Shown: positions 55,053 through 64,000 of the stretch, one piece after another
How the letters are laid out: the number at the start of each line of letters is the position of its first letter
Numbering within the stretch: position 1 is the stretch's first letter
NCBI GenBank assembly: GCA_009735695.1
Contig: SRSL01000008.1
Location: forward strand, 51,806-115,805
From: Christiangramia bathymodioli
GTDB lineage: Bacteria; Bacteroidota; Bacteroidia; Flavobacteriales; Flavobacteriaceae
Length of the DNA stretch: 64,000 nucleotides
Reading direction: 5' to 3'
Position numbers and translations under genes: made by a program
Notes under the pieces: model-generated
Told to the model about the DNA's origin: nothing
Database searches by the model: none
Seen by the model: the letters and a program-made list of their open reading frames with translations, nothing else

Positions 55053-56417
55053 CTAAAAAATGGTTTTGGTAAAATTTAGTCCAACTCCAAAATTAGAATT
55101 CTCGTTTAGATTAAGGTCGGCGCCGAATTGTGCCTTTAACTGGTAATCTGAATCGATTATATTTAGTTCCAGAAGGGTAGAGAAAATTTCATCTTTTTCA
55201 TCGAAGAATGAATCTTTTACACCATAATTCTGCCTGTAGCTCAACAGAAATTTATATGGAAATCTTTCCAGAATCGTTCCACTCATCCCAAGATGATGAA
55301 CAGCAATGATATTCGTTCCAATTCTGAAACGGTTATCATTTAAAAGTATAAAGGGAACCCCGATAACCTGGTTCTCATAGGTCCACCCCGAACGGTACAG
55401 GTTGTTGTTAAAATAATTATCGGCACCATCTCTCGATGAGCTCACTCGATCACGACTCTGGTTTTTGGTATAATAAAATTCATACATCAAGGCCTTAAGC
55501 CAGGGTACACCCCAAAACGAATCCCGGTTATCCTCAAAATAAATTGCATATCGTCCGTCAGGAAAATTCCCCATTTTTAATCCCGAGGCGTCTTCGAAAA
55601 TGGTATTGTATAAAATGGTGAAGTCTATATTCTGAATTTTGGATTTCAGTTTTATCTCATAGCTTCCAAGCTGGTTTCCTAAAGCATTAACCTCCTGGCC
55701 GGCACCAACGTCGTCTTCGCTGGGTTTAGAAAAAAAGATCCTTAAATAATCTTCGAAGGAGTTGGGAAGCTTTCCATATTCTTCAGAAATCCCGGCCCAT
55801 TGAACAAAATGATAAGCACCTACGGATATTTCGAAATTGCGCTGACTCCTGTAGACCAGTTTTCCAAATTTATGATGCAATCGGGTATTTTCAATATACC
55901 TATCGTCGTTTAAAAGATATTCTTCAAGACCGGCCAGAAATCCTATACCATGATCTTCAGAAAACAGGAAAACCGGTTCTCTGGTAAAAATCTGTATGCC
56001 GGGAATAGCAGGACTATTGAGAGACCATAAAATATTTTCGTTGCTTGCACTTAGACCTTTATATAAAATTTCTTTATGCTTTTTACCCAGTGTGACCTCA
56101 ACTTTTCCTGGATTTACCGATACATACACCTCATCGAAGCGGAATCCATCTTCATAGCCATTTTTCGCTAATAGGCTTAAACCGAAATCGGCTTCAACCC
56201 CACTTGCGTCCTCCAGAAAATAATTAGATTTAAAAAGGCCATATAAATGTGATTTCTCATCAAGTCTTCCTAACGTATTATGGTGCATCCAAAATGGCGA
56301 TTCTTCACCAGTATAAAGTTGACCCTGTCCTTCAATAATCGACTGAAAATAGGATTGACCTTTTGAGTTGAAAGTACTGAAAAGTAGGAGTAATAATATA
56401 AAAGAAGTTAACCTCAT
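55053..56417 (-). CDS. Wzi-like capsule assembly outer-membrane protein
   Basis: 454 residues with a signal peptide (MRLTSFILLLLLFSTFNSKG). The rest is a run of alternating amphipathic strands ending with an aromatic residue (LNFTKTIF), typical of an outer-membrane beta barrel. The pattern SPFWMHHNTLGRLDEKSHL and the barrel match the capsule assembly Wzi family. In that family it helps attach capsular polysaccharide to the cell surface. It sits at the edge of the exopolysaccharide locus, opposite in direction to the cpsB-like gene. Confidence 0.83.
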   Translation of the reverse strand: MRLTSFILLLLLFSTFNSKGQSYFQSIIEGQGQLYTGEESPFWMHHNTLGRLDEKSHLYGLFKSNYFLEDASGVEADFGLSLLAKNGYEDGFRFDEVYVSVNPGKVEVTLGKKHKEILYKGLSASNENILWSLNSPAIPGIQIFTREPVFLFSEDHGIGFLAGLEEYLLNDDRYIENTRLHHKFGKLVYRSQRNFEISVGAYHFVQWAGISEEYGKLPNSFEDYLRIFFSKPSEDDVGAGQEVNALGNQLGSYEIKLKSKIQNIDFTILYNTIFEDASGLKMGNFPDGRYAIYFEDNRDSFWGVPWLKALMYEFYYTKNQSRDRVSSSRDGADNYFNNNLYRSGWTYENQVIGVPFILLNDNRFRIGTNIIAVHHLGMSGTILERFPYKFLLSYRQNYGVKDSFFDEKDEIFSTLLELNIIDSDYQLKAQFGADLNLNENSNFGVGLNFTKTIF

Positions 56418-56493
56418 GGATTTTTACTGGAGCATTGCAAATATTACTAATTAGAAATTAAATTATGTAATTTTGAATCCTAAATTAACCCGG

Positions 56494-57225
56494 ATGCTAT
56501 CTATTTTCAGCAAAAAAACCTATCTGGCAGATCTACTGGAAGGATTTATTGATTTTCACAATCATATTCTACCCGGAATAGATGATGGAGCTCAAAATAT
56601 TGATGATTCTCAAGAGCTAATTAGGGAATTTAAAAATCTTGGTATTTCTCGACTTGTAGCAACTCCACATGTTATGGGAGATTTTTATCCCAACACTCCT
56701 AAAAGCATTTTAAAGGCTCTCGACCTGGTAAATTCCAAATTGAAAGATAACTTCCAGATCCAAGCTTCAGCAGAATATATGATGGATCAGAACTTCCTCG
56801 ATATATTGAAGAAAAAGGAAATTATTCCTATTGTGAAGGAGACTATCCTTGTTGAAATGTCTTTTTTCCAGCAACCCATCAATCTTCATGCGATCCTTTT
56901 CAGTATCCAAAATAATTCGCTAACACCAATCCTGGCTCACCCTGAAAGGTATGCCTATTTACATGGAAGGGACCTGAATGCTTACTCCGACCTAAAAACC
57001 AGGGGATGCAAATTTCAATTGAATATGCTTTCCTTATCCGGACATTATGGGGAAGCAATTCAAAGAATGGCCGTTAAGCTTTTGGAGAATCAGATGATCG
57101 ATTTTCTTTGTACCGATGCCCATAAACTAGAACACATGCACAAAGTAAAACAGATCAAGTTAAACAAGAAACACTCGGAATTGATCAAGCCAATTCTAGA
57201 GAACAACAAACGACTCTTTGCTTAA
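56494..57225 (+). CDS. PHP-family tyrosine-protein phosphatase (CpsB/YwqE-like)
   Basis: The ATG at 56494 (MLSIFSKKTYLADLLEGF) is preferred to a TTG at 56473; 243 residues. Metal ligands of the PHP fold are visible: DFHNHILPGIDDGAQ (HxH), VATPHVMG, LAHPERYAYLHG and CTDAHKLEH. CpsB enzymes dephosphorylate the tyrosine tail of Wzc-type autokinases. The matching kinase is the next gene, opposite strand, with the two stop codons one base apart, which fits a kinase-phosphatase pair controlling polysaccharide polymer length. Confidence 0.92.
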   Translation: MLSIFSKKTYLADLLEGFIDFHNHILPGIDDGAQNIDDSQELIREFKNLGISRLVATPHVMGDFYPNTPKSILKALDLVNSKLKDNFQIQASAEYMMDQNFLDILKKKEIIPIVKETILVEMSFFQQPINLHAILFSIQNNSLTPILAHPERYAYLHGRDLNAYSDLKTRGCKFQLNMLSLSGHYGEAIQRMAVKLLENQMIDFLCTDAHKLEHMHKVKQIKLNKKHSELIKPILENNKRLFA

Positions 57226-57226
57226 T

Positions 57227-59626
57227 TTAGCTGAATAATCTTCTTTTAAGCCTTTTCCAGCGCGTTTCTTTTTCAACGCCGTATCCATAGCCATACCCAT
57301 AAGAATATCCATATTGGGCTCCATATGAGAATTTGGAATAATCCACATCATTAAGGATAGCCGCTACATTCTTTAGTTTTCCTTGCTTCTTCAGATCTTT
57401 CGGAAATTCAAGGAGGTTCTTCTCTGTAAAGTCCGCCCTAACCACATATAAAGTATAATCTGCAAGCTGACTTATAAGCAAGGTATCGGTAACTATCATT
57501 GTTGGGGCCGTATCCACAATTATAAATTCATAATTTGTCTTGGACTCATTAATCAGTTTCTCCATCCTGTCGTTCATCAGCAATTCTGCGGGATTTGGAG
57601 GAATAGGCCCGGAGAGCACAACATCAACCGGAATTCCATCATCTAAAGTTTTCGAAATGACATCGGCCGATGTTACCTGGTAATCATACAGAAAATCTGA
57701 AAGCCCTTTTTCCTGGGCGCCTTCCGTGGTACTTGTATATCTATGTAATTTTGGATTTCTAATATCAGCTCCTATTAATAGAACCGATTTTCCAGTACTT
57801 GCAAGTGTTCTGGCGAGGTTATATGATACAAAAGTCTTTCCTTCACCTTTAACGGTGGAGGTTACATAAATTACATTGGCTCTTTTATCCTCTTTATTCT
57901 GAATTAGATAGGCAAGGTTAGTTCTTAAAATCCTAAAAGACTCTGCTAAAGGTGAGCGGTCGTTTTGATGAATAATATCAGTCTGATCAGTTCCAATCCT
58001 TGGTACTTCGCCGACAAAAGGAATTACTTTAAGAAGAGGTGCAAGATCACCTTTATGATGTACTTTGGTATCCACTAAATTTTTTAATAGGATTATTAAT
58101 ATAGGAATAGCTAAACCAGCAGCAAAACCAACTATTAAAATTAACCAAGGAGCAGGATCTACAGGATTCTCCATGGTAAAAGCAGAATCAATTACACGAG
58201 CGACCGAGGCCGTAGCAGCATATGAAATAGCAGCCTCCTCTCTTCTTTGAAGTAAGAAAAGATATAATTGTTCCTTAATTTGCTGCTGCCGTTCAATGCT
58301 TCGCATTCCTTTTTCGAGGCCAGGGAATGTACTAAATTTACCTTGAGCCAGGTTCTCTCTGATATCGAATTCATTTAATCTTACATTTAAAGATTTTCGT
58401 GTACTCTCGATATTCTTATAAAGATTAGCTCTTAAACTGTTTAATTGATCTGATAAAGCCTCTACAACTGGATTATTAACTGTTGAACTTTTCAAATACA
58501 TATTTCGCTCCATAACCAAAGAATTGAACGAATTTATCAAGCCAGACACAGTTCCATTTTCTATACCCATTTCTGGCAAAAACTCATAATCGCCTTGATC
58601 ACGTAGTAAATTTTCCAAGGAATTTAACAATTCCAATTGAGTTTCTATATTAAAAATTTCTCGTTCTGCCTGAGTGTATTGGGTTTGAAACTCCGAGGCA
58701 CCGGATTCAACGCTCATTATTTTATTATCCCTTTTAAACTCAGCTATACCTCCCTCCACAGAATCTAATTCGTTGGTTATCATTTCCAACCTCTCTTGAA
58801 TAAAGGCTGTGGTATTCTCTGCAACTTCTTGCTTGTTTTTTATTCCTTCTTCATTAAATCTTTCCATTAATTTGTTCAAAAAATCTTCTGACTTTTGACT
58901 CGATTCACCTACAAAAGACAGTTCGAGGATATCACTGGAATTTCCTTTAGGAGTTATATATAGATTTTGAATGTATTTGTTAGCTGCATGTCTTAATGGT
59001 TCAACAATTACATTAACAGTATTAGATCGTTTAAAAGCACCTTCAATATTCTTAGATTTAGGAAGAACTGTAAATTCAATTCCTTTAAAACTAATGATTT
59101 CTCCAATTTTATATTCATTGCTGAAATCTGAATCATTAGACCTAAAAGTAAACTCCGTATCTGAAATTGGTGTGATGAAAATGTTTAAACTTACCGTATT
59201 CACCAACGAATCTGGTGAAATGAATTCTATTATTAGTGGGCTTGATTTATAGGCCTCCACAGTGATCACATTTCCTTCTAAATAGTAAGATTTATTTAAA
59301 TCTAATTCATCTATCACACTAGATACAAGCTGTTTAGATTTAAGCTTTTCAATCTGACTTTGTAACCCCTCATTATCTAGGGATAATAATCCTCCAGCTG
59401 CGGGCAAAGCTTTCATAGCATTTTTTTCCTGATCGTCAACCATTATCATAGTCGCCCAAGTGCGATATTTTGGAATGGTGTACCTATTATATAAAAATGC
59501 CAGAAGGCCCCCAATTATAAAACCTAATAAAATCCATTTCCAATAGGCTAAATATTTGTAAATCTCAGCTTTTAAGTCAAAATTTGACTCATTCCTTTCT
59601 TCTGAAAATTCGTTTAATTCTTCCAA
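57227..59626 (-). CDS. Wzc-type polysaccharide co-polymerase and tyrosine autokinase
   Basis: 799 residues. Helix 1 about 30-50, a Wzz/GNVR-like periplasmic region with long coiled coils (about 235-460), helix 2 about 498-520, then a cytoplasmic BY-kinase with Walker A VKGEGKTF (about 590), Walker A' LIGADIRNPK and Walker B IIVDTAPT. The C-terminus carries a tyrosine cluster in alternating Tyr-Gly (SYGAQYGYSYGYGYGYG), the autophosphorylation tail, followed by a basic end. It controls chain length and export of surface polysaccharide with the Wza-like protein two bases upstream. Confidence 0.95.
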   Translation of the reverse strand: MEELNEFSEERNESNFDLKAEIYKYLAYWKWILLGFIIGGLLAFLYNRYTIPKYRTWATMIMVDDQEKNAMKALPAAGGLLSLDNEGLQSQIEKLKSKQLVSSVIDELDLNKSYYLEGNVITVEAYKSSPLIIEFISPDSLVNTVSLNIFITPISDTEFTFRSNDSDFSNEYKIGEIISFKGIEFTVLPKSKNIEGAFKRSNTVNVIVEPLRHAANKYIQNLYITPKGNSSDILELSFVGESSQKSEDFLNKLMERFNEEGIKNKQEVAENTTAFIQERLEMITNELDSVEGGIAEFKRDNKIMSVESGASEFQTQYTQAEREIFNIETQLELLNSLENLLRDQGDYEFLPEMGIENGTVSGLINSFNSLVMERNMYLKSSTVNNPVVEALSDQLNSLRANLYKNIESTRKSLNVRLNEFDIRENLAQGKFSTFPGLEKGMRSIERQQQIKEQLYLFLLQRREEAAISYAATASVARVIDSAFTMENPVDPAPWLILIVGFAAGLAIPILIILLKNLVDTKVHHKGDLAPLLKVIPFVGEVPRIGTDQTDIIHQNDRSPLAESFRILRTNLAYLIQNKEDKRANVIYVTSTVKGEGKTFVSYNLARTLASTGKSVLLIGADIRNPKLHRYTSTTEGAQEKGLSDFLYDYQVTSADVISKTLDDGIPVDVVLSGPIPPNPAELLMNDRMEKLINESKTNYEFIIVDTAPTMIVTDTLLISQLADYTLYVVRADFTEKNLLEFPKDLKKQGKLKNVAAILNDVDYSKFSYGAQYGYSYGYGYGYGVEKETRWKRLKRRLFS

Positions 59627-59628
59627 AT

Positions 59629-60408
59629 TTAAAGACTGTTAATTAACAAATAGAGACTGATAATAGTAGTGCCTAACGATATAATACCTTGATAACTAGT
59701 GAAAAAGCCTGCCGATTTAACTGCCCTGTATGTAGGTTCTACATAAACAATATCATTTTGTTTTAAATAGTAAAATTCACTAGAAAATAAATCGGTCTCA
59801 GTCATATCAATCTTTCCTATTTTTTTTACACCATTTTCATCTCTTATCACAGTAATATTTTCCCTCTTCCCATTATAAGTTATATCTCCAACTGAAGCAA
59901 TTAATTCAGGCATAGATAACCGACCATCTGTAACAGAGACCCGTCCAGGGCTTCCTACCTCTCCCAAAACAGTTACAGTAAAATTAACTATCCTTACATC
60001 AATAATAGGATCTTTTACATATTCTTCAATTTTAGATTCTAATTTCCTTTGAATTTCTGTCATGGTTAAACCTTCAACTTCTATTTCCCCAAGTACCGGA
60101 AAGTTTATTTTTCCCTCTGGATTTACCAGATAACCCATTAAGGAAAGGTTTTGCCCGCCACCGGTACCACCACCTCCTTGCTGTCTTCCTGTATTCATCT
60201 GGAAAGGAGCTACAATTTCTTCATTAATTGATGAGGAGGAAACGTTTATTCTTAGGACATCATTCTTCTCTATTTTAGGCTCATATTCCAATAAATTCCG
60301 TTGACCTTCTAGCTCTTCCTTGCCTTCGTAGAAATAAACGATTTCTTCTTTGGTAGCACAACTGGTATAGAAAGAAATGGTTAAAAGCAGAAAAAAAAAT
60401 TTCTTCAT
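59629..60408 (-). CDS. Wza-type polysaccharide export lipoprotein
   Basis: The ATG at 60408 (MKKFFFLLLTISFYTSC) yields a lipoprotein signal with lipobox YTSC, and is ten bases after the preceding stop; a start at 60444 would overlap that gene. 259 residues. A polysaccharide-export domain (NDVLRINVSSSSINEE; FPVLGEIEVEGLTMTEIQRKL) and an SLBB domain (TVTVLGEVGSPGRVSV) are clear. A hydrophobic helix ends the protein. It forms the outer-membrane channel for surface polysaccharide. A Gly-rich stretch at about 78-88 (QQGGGGTGGGQ) is unusual. Confidence 0.94.
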   Translation of the reverse strand: MKKFFFLLLTISFYTSCATKEEIVYFYEGKEELEGQRNLLEYEPKIEKNDVLRINVSSSSINEEIVAPFQMNTGRQQGGGGTGGGQNLSLMGYLVNPEGKINFPVLGEIEVEGLTMTEIQRKLESKIEEYVKDPIIDVRIVNFTVTVLGEVGSPGRVSVTDGRLSMPELIASVGDITYNGKRENITVIRDENGVKKIGKIDMTETDLFSSEFYYLKQNDIVYVEPTYRAVKSAGFFTSYQGIISLGTTIISLYLLINSL

Positions 60409-60418
60409 AAATGGTAAG

Positions 60419-62386
60419 TTAATCTCTATTGAGTTCTGGAGCATTATCTAAACGTTCGTAAAGTGAATTATTACTTTTAAATTCGGGGATAAGATCTTTC
60501 ATTTTTGCTACAATTTTGTCATTTTTAAGCTTATCAGCCGATTTGATTATCTTTTCAATCTTATCATTTACAACCTCATAATTCCTCACAACATCCTGAC
60601 CTATCATTATTTTTTTATGATGAGTAGGAAGTGTTTTGCATTCGTCATTTAGGAGTTCTTCATATAGTTTCTCACCTGGTCTTAATCCAGTAATCCGAAC
60701 CTTGATATGTTTATTCGGCTGATATCCGGCAAGTTTAATCATTTTTATAGCCAAATCCATAATTTTTACCGGTTCTCCCATATCAAATACGAAAATCTCT
60801 CCGCCTTTTCCCATCGCGCCAGCTTCAAGCACTAATTGACAGGCTTCTGGAATGGTCATGAAATAACGAATAATATCGGGATGCGTAATGGTTACTGGTC
60901 CTCCTTTTTCAATCTGTTCTTTAAATAAAGGAACCACCGATCCATTTGAACCTAAAACATTACCAAATCGGGTAGTGATAAACTTGGTATTTCCCCAACC
61001 CTGTTTTATTTGCTCATGATATAATGATTGGACGTACATTTCAGCAGATCTTTTGGAGGCTCCCATTACGTTGGTTGGGTTCACCGCCTTATCTGTAGAA
61101 ACCATTACGAAATGTCCTACACCATATTTAACGGCTAAATCCGCCAGATTTTTCGTTCCTTTAATATTGACAAAAATTGCTTCATGAGGATTGCTTTCCA
61201 TTAGCGGAACATGCTTATAGGCGGCCGCATGGTAAACCACATCAATCTTCCTGCGCTTGAACATTCTTTCCAAACGCTTTTGATTACCCACATCACATAT
61301 TATGGCTTCAAAATTAAGATCCGGAAAATCTGCCTGGATCTCCAGTTGTAATATATGAAGGGGGGTTTCAGCCTGATCTAATAACAAAAGATGCCTGGGA
61401 TTATATTCCGCAACCTGCCTTGCAATTTCACTTCCAATGGAACCAGCAGCACCTGTTACCAGTATAGTTTTGCCAGTAAGCTGTTCAATTTTATTCTGAA
61501 CTTCTAATTGAATAGGTTCTCGCTCCAGGAGATCTTCAATTTGTAAGGTCTTGATCTCATTGCCTAACGGCTGATCTTCCTTCCAGGAAGATACCAAAGG
61601 AGCATTGTACACGGCTATATCATGTTCAAGACAGTCCTCAACCAGATTAAATTTTTCCTCGGGCGTAAAAGTATTCTCTGAAAATATAATGGCATCCGCT
61701 CCTAGTGATTTTACCTCTTTATGAACACTCTGTTTATGTTGAAGAACCGGTTTATCCAGAATACGAAGGCTTTTATGAGAGTTCTGGGTCAGAAAACCCA
61801 CTATTCGAAACCTCTTTGGATGCTCAATGTCCAAAGCTCCAGCGATAGAAATTGCATTTTCATCAACACCCAGAATTACGGCCTTGATCAATGAATCCTG
61901 CTTTTGAAGAATTTTAAAATACTCGTAGACCTGCTTTACTCCAAGCCTGAATAAAAATAATAGTGAGAAGGAAATCCACAGGTTTATAAGTAAACCTCCT
62001 ACAAGGAATATCTTTTCACCTATAAAAATTTGAGCAACGTAATTAAGAACCAACAGTGAAACAAAGGAACTTATGGTCGCTAATAACAGTTTTAATGCAT
62101 CAATATTACTGCTGTATCGAATGATTCCAGCGTATGTCTTGAATACATAGAAAAAAATAATGTTTACCGATATTATTAAGACCGTCTTTTCAAAAAAGCT
62201 CAACATTCGGTATTGGAATGGAGACAGATCTAACAGGATAAATATGGTTAAAACCGTAGAAACTGACACCAGGCCTATATCGATTAACAATACCACCCAT
62301 CGGGGTAAGTATTTGATATTTCGAATATCTAAGGAATTATCTGGACCGGTAAGTATGTTTTTCAGGGCTATGTGAAATTTACCCAT
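60419..62386 (-). CDS. Membrane-bound UDP-sugar 4,6-dehydratase (CapD/PglF family)
   Basis: 655 residues. Four helices at the N-terminus (about 28-150), a first nucleotide-binding-like domain (about 165-285) and a second extended SDR domain with GAAGSIGSEIARQ (about 310-322), DVGNQKRLE, and the catalytic region MVSTDKAVNPTNVMGASKR, followed by ITHPDIIRYFMTIPEA. This is the PglF/WbpM/CapD type that turns UDP-GlcNAc into the 4-keto-6-deoxy sugar. With the aminotransferase and acetyltransferase genes upstream it forms a bacillosamine-type pathway. Confidence 0.94.
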   Translation of the reverse strand: MGKFHIALKNILTGPDNSLDIRNIKYLPRWVVLLIDIGLVSVSTVLTIFILLDLSPFQYRMLSFFEKTVLIISVNIIFFYVFKTYAGIIRYSSNIDALKLLLATISSFVSLLVLNYVAQIFIGEKIFLVGGLLINLWISFSLLFLFRLGVKQVYEYFKILQKQDSLIKAVILGVDENAISIAGALDIEHPKRFRIVGFLTQNSHKSLRILDKPVLQHKQSVHKEVKSLGADAIIFSENTFTPEEKFNLVEDCLEHDIAVYNAPLVSSWKEDQPLGNEIKTLQIEDLLEREPIQLEVQNKIEQLTGKTILVTGAAGSIGSEIARQVAEYNPRHLLLLDQAETPLHILQLEIQADFPDLNFEAIICDVGNQKRLERMFKRRKIDVVYHAAAYKHVPLMESNPHEAIFVNIKGTKNLADLAVKYGVGHFVMVSTDKAVNPTNVMGASKRSAEMYVQSLYHEQIKQGWGNTKFITTRFGNVLGSNGSVVPLFKEQIEKGGPVTITHPDIIRYFMTIPEACQLVLEAGAMGKGGEIFVFDMGEPVKIMDLAIKMIKLAGYQPNKHIKVRITGLRPGEKLYEELLNDECKTLPTHHKKIMIGQDVVRNYEVVNDKIEKIIKSADKLKNDKIVAKMKDLIPEFKSNNSLYERLDNAPELNRD

Positions 62387-62395
62387 AATTTAGTA

Positions 62396-63547
62396 TTATT
62401 TTTTCAAACCATTCATAATTGCCTTTTCTATCCTGGACCTATCTGAATCTGTAAGATTGGATCCACTCGGCAAACATAAACCTGTGTTGAACTTGTTTTC
62501 TGCAACCTGCGTGCCATAAAAGGGATAATTTCTGAACACGGGCTGCATATGCATTGGTTTCCACAAAGGTCGACTTTCAATTTCCTCCGTTAATAAATGT
62601 TTTCTAAGTTTTTCTCTATTTAGTCCAACCTTCTTTTCATCAATTTCAATAACACTTAACCAATGGTTGCTATAATATTCCTCACCAGGCTCCTCATGAA
62701 CCTTTATTCCATCGATATCTTTGAATAAATTTACATAAAATTGGAACATATCCCTCCTTGCAAGGACTCTTTTATCCAAAACCTCCATTTGACCCCTCCC
62801 TATACCCGCACAAATATTGCTTAATCTATAGTTATAACCAATTTCACTATGCTGATAATGCGGGGCATCATCTCTGGCCTGGGTAGCTAGGTAAATTGCC
62901 TTATTTTTATCTTCAGAATTCCTTGTTACTAATGCACCACCTCCAGAGGTAGTGATTATTTTGTTACCATTAAATGAAAGCACTGAAAAACGGCCAAAGG
63001 TACCACATTTTACACCTTTGTATGAACTTCCCAAGGCTTCAGCACTATCCTCAATTACCGGTATGTCATATTCTTCAGCAACCTTTTGAACAGCGTCGAC
63101 ATTGTACGGCATCCCATATAGATGTACGGCTATTATGGCTTTAGGCTTCTTTCCTTTAGATATCCTGTCTTTAATAGCAATTTCAAGTTGTTCAGGACAG
63201 ATATTCAGTGTTTTGGATTCGCTATCTATAAATACGGGTTTAGCCCCCTGGTAAATAATTGGGTTTGCTGAGGCAGCAAAGGTCATACTTTGGCATAAGA
63301 CTTCGTCATCGCGAGTCACACCAAGAAGGATCAAAGCCAAGTGTAAGGCTGCTGTTCCGGAGCTAAGTGCAGCCACCTCCTGTTCTCCTAACTTCTGTGA
63401 ATAAAGATAGGTTTTTATGCTTTTCTCGAATTCGGTAACGTTGGGACCTAAAGGTGCAATCCAATTCTCAGCAAAGGCATCATTGATATATTTTTGTTCA
63501 TTTCCTCCCATATGAGGAGAAGAAAGCCATATTTTTTCTTTACTCAT
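62396..63547 (-). CDS. DegT/DnrJ/EryC1/StrS sugar aminotransferase (PglE-like)
   Basis: 383 residues. Pyridoxal-phosphate Lys in FNGNKIITTSGGGALV (about residue 184), preceding substrate loop SFNG, EDSAEALGSSYKG and LSSGTAALHLAL. The length and the neighbouring dehydratase and acetyltransferase point to amination of UDP-4-keto-6-deoxy-GlcNAc. It overlaps the acetyltransferase by eight bases and precedes the dehydratase by nine. Confidence 0.93.
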   Translation of the reverse strand: MSKEKIWLSSPHMGGNEQKYINDAFAENWIAPLGPNVTEFEKSIKTYLYSQKLGEQEVAALSSGTAALHLALILLGVTRDDEVLCQSMTFAASANPIIYQGAKPVFIDSESKTLNICPEQLEIAIKDRISKGKKPKAIIAVHLYGMPYNVDAVQKVAEEYDIPVIEDSAEALGSSYKGVKCGTFGRFSVLSFNGNKIITTSGGGALVTRNSEDKNKAIYLATQARDDAPHYQHSEIGYNYRLSNICAGIGRGQMEVLDKRVLARRDMFQFYVNLFKDIDGIKVHEEPGEEYYSNHWLSVIEIDEKKVGLNREKLRKHLLTEEIESRPLWKPMHMQPVFRNYPFYGTQVAENKFNTGLCLPSGSNLTDSDRSRIEKAIMNGLKK

Positions 63548-64000
63548 TCTTGATCTTATTATATTTTATCACTCTACCTGGATTTCCAACTACTACAGCA
63601 TAATCGGGAACATCTTCAATGATTACGCTTCCGGCACCAATTGTCACCCACCGGCCGATCTTAACCCCAGGAATAACAGAGGCACCGGCACCTACTTGAG
63701 TTCCTTCTCCAATTTCCACACCTCCCGTTATGACTGCACCTGGAGAAATATGTGCAAAATCGGATATTTGGACATCATGTTCGATAATTGAACCGGTATT
63801 CAAAATACAATGTTTCCCAATATGAGAAGATGAATTAACCACCACATTCGCCATAACGACCGTTCCTCCCTGAATTTCGGAATATTGTGAAACGACAGCT
63901 GTTGCATGGACCAAGGCTTTAGTAGCCGACAACGGATATTTCTTTGCTAAAAATCTTCTTGTTTGGTTATTACCAACGGCAAAAACGATGGATTCATTAT
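63540..64000 (-). CDS. NeuD/PglD-type sugar O/N-acetyltransferase (partial, continues past window)
   Basis: The frame stays open to the window end: upstream of the internal ATG at 63932 come residues such as ESIVFAVGNNQTRRFLAKKY, typical of the N-terminal Rossmann-like domain of NeuD/PglD proteins, so the gene starts beyond 64000. The visible part is a left-handed beta helix with hexapeptide repeats (HATAVVSQYSEIQGGTVV, IGKHCILNTGSIIEHDV, IGEGTQVGAGASVIPGVKIG). The His of IIEHDV is the likely base. It would acetylate the amino sugar made by the two genes downstream. Confidence 0.9.
   Translation of the reverse strand, partial: NESIVFAVGNNQTRRFLAKKYPLSATKALVHATAVVSQYSEIQGGTVVMANVVVNSSSHIGKHCILNTGSIIEHDVQISDFAHISPGAVITGGVEIGEGTQVGAGASVIPGVKIGRWVTIGAGSVIIEDVPDYAVVVGNPGRVIKYNKIKNE

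Noticed and set aside
1..64000. tRNA, rRNA, insertion sequences or prophage
   Set aside because: No cloverleaf-like segment, transposase, integrase or terminal inverted repeats were seen on either strand.

Overview
The window reads as chromosomal DNA of a marine-type member of the Bacteroidota, most probably a Flavobacteriaceae close to Gramella/Christiangramia. This rests on gene content (MoxR/DUF58/BatA-type cluster, TldD/PmbA pair, M61, M3 and S10 peptidases, short ProB, Wzi-type capsule protein), AT-rich spacers, lipoprotein signals ending in Cys, few Shine-Dalgarno sequences, and at least one candidate promoter near the flavobacterial TTG / TAnnTTTG pattern. The genus is an inference. 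No tRNA, rRNA, insertion sequence, prophage or CRISPR array is visible.

Layout. 1-6.0 kb (minus strand) is a tightly coupled MoxR-DUF58-BatA-type cluster that runs off the left edge. 6.1-9.1 kb is a tldD-pmbA pair with a Tat-like signal on TldD. 9.4-14.6 kb holds tesA and a YbbA/YbbP-like ABC transporter, separated by two tandem paralogous membrane proteins of unknown function. 14.7-17.1 kb has a small membrane protein, an AraC-type regulator and wrbA; the last two share a palindromic element upstream. 17.2-17.85 kb is an unexplained locus with two very small ORFs, a 12-bp repeat present three times and a strong hairpin. 17.9-24.0 kb encodes an M3 peptidase, an amidohydrolase, RluE and gamma-glutamyltransferase.

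24.1-31.1 kb (minus) is a four-gene light-signalling operon: a giant CheB-CheR-PAS-histidine kinase fusion, a bacteriophytochrome kinase, a single-domain response regulator and a heme oxygenase that would make the biliverdin chromophore. 31.7-34.6 kb is proC-proB-proA. 34.7-41.9 kb has an M61 peptidase, a KefB-type antiporter, an AarF/UbiB-like kinase and an S10 carboxypeptidase. 41.9-46.6 kb (minus) is thrA-thrB-thrC, preceded by a candidate Ile/Thr leader peptide and attenuator. 46.9-49.6 kb is a VWA/AAA pair. 49.7-51.7 kb has a PAP2 phosphatase and an EEP-family hydrolase. 51.6-55.0 kb is a multi-PAS sensor with an H-box but no ATPase domain, followed by a response regulator. 55.0-64.0 kb is the start of an exopolysaccharide locus: Wzi-like protein, CpsB-type phosphatase, Wzc-type tyrosine autokinase, Wza-type exporter, and PglF/PglE/PglD-like enzymes that together suggest a UDP-di-N-acetylbacillosamine-type precursor.

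The items most worth following up are the shared araC/wrbA palindrome, the small-ORF locus at 17.3-17.85 kb, the thr leader, the CheBR/phytochrome operon and the ATPase-less PAS protein.
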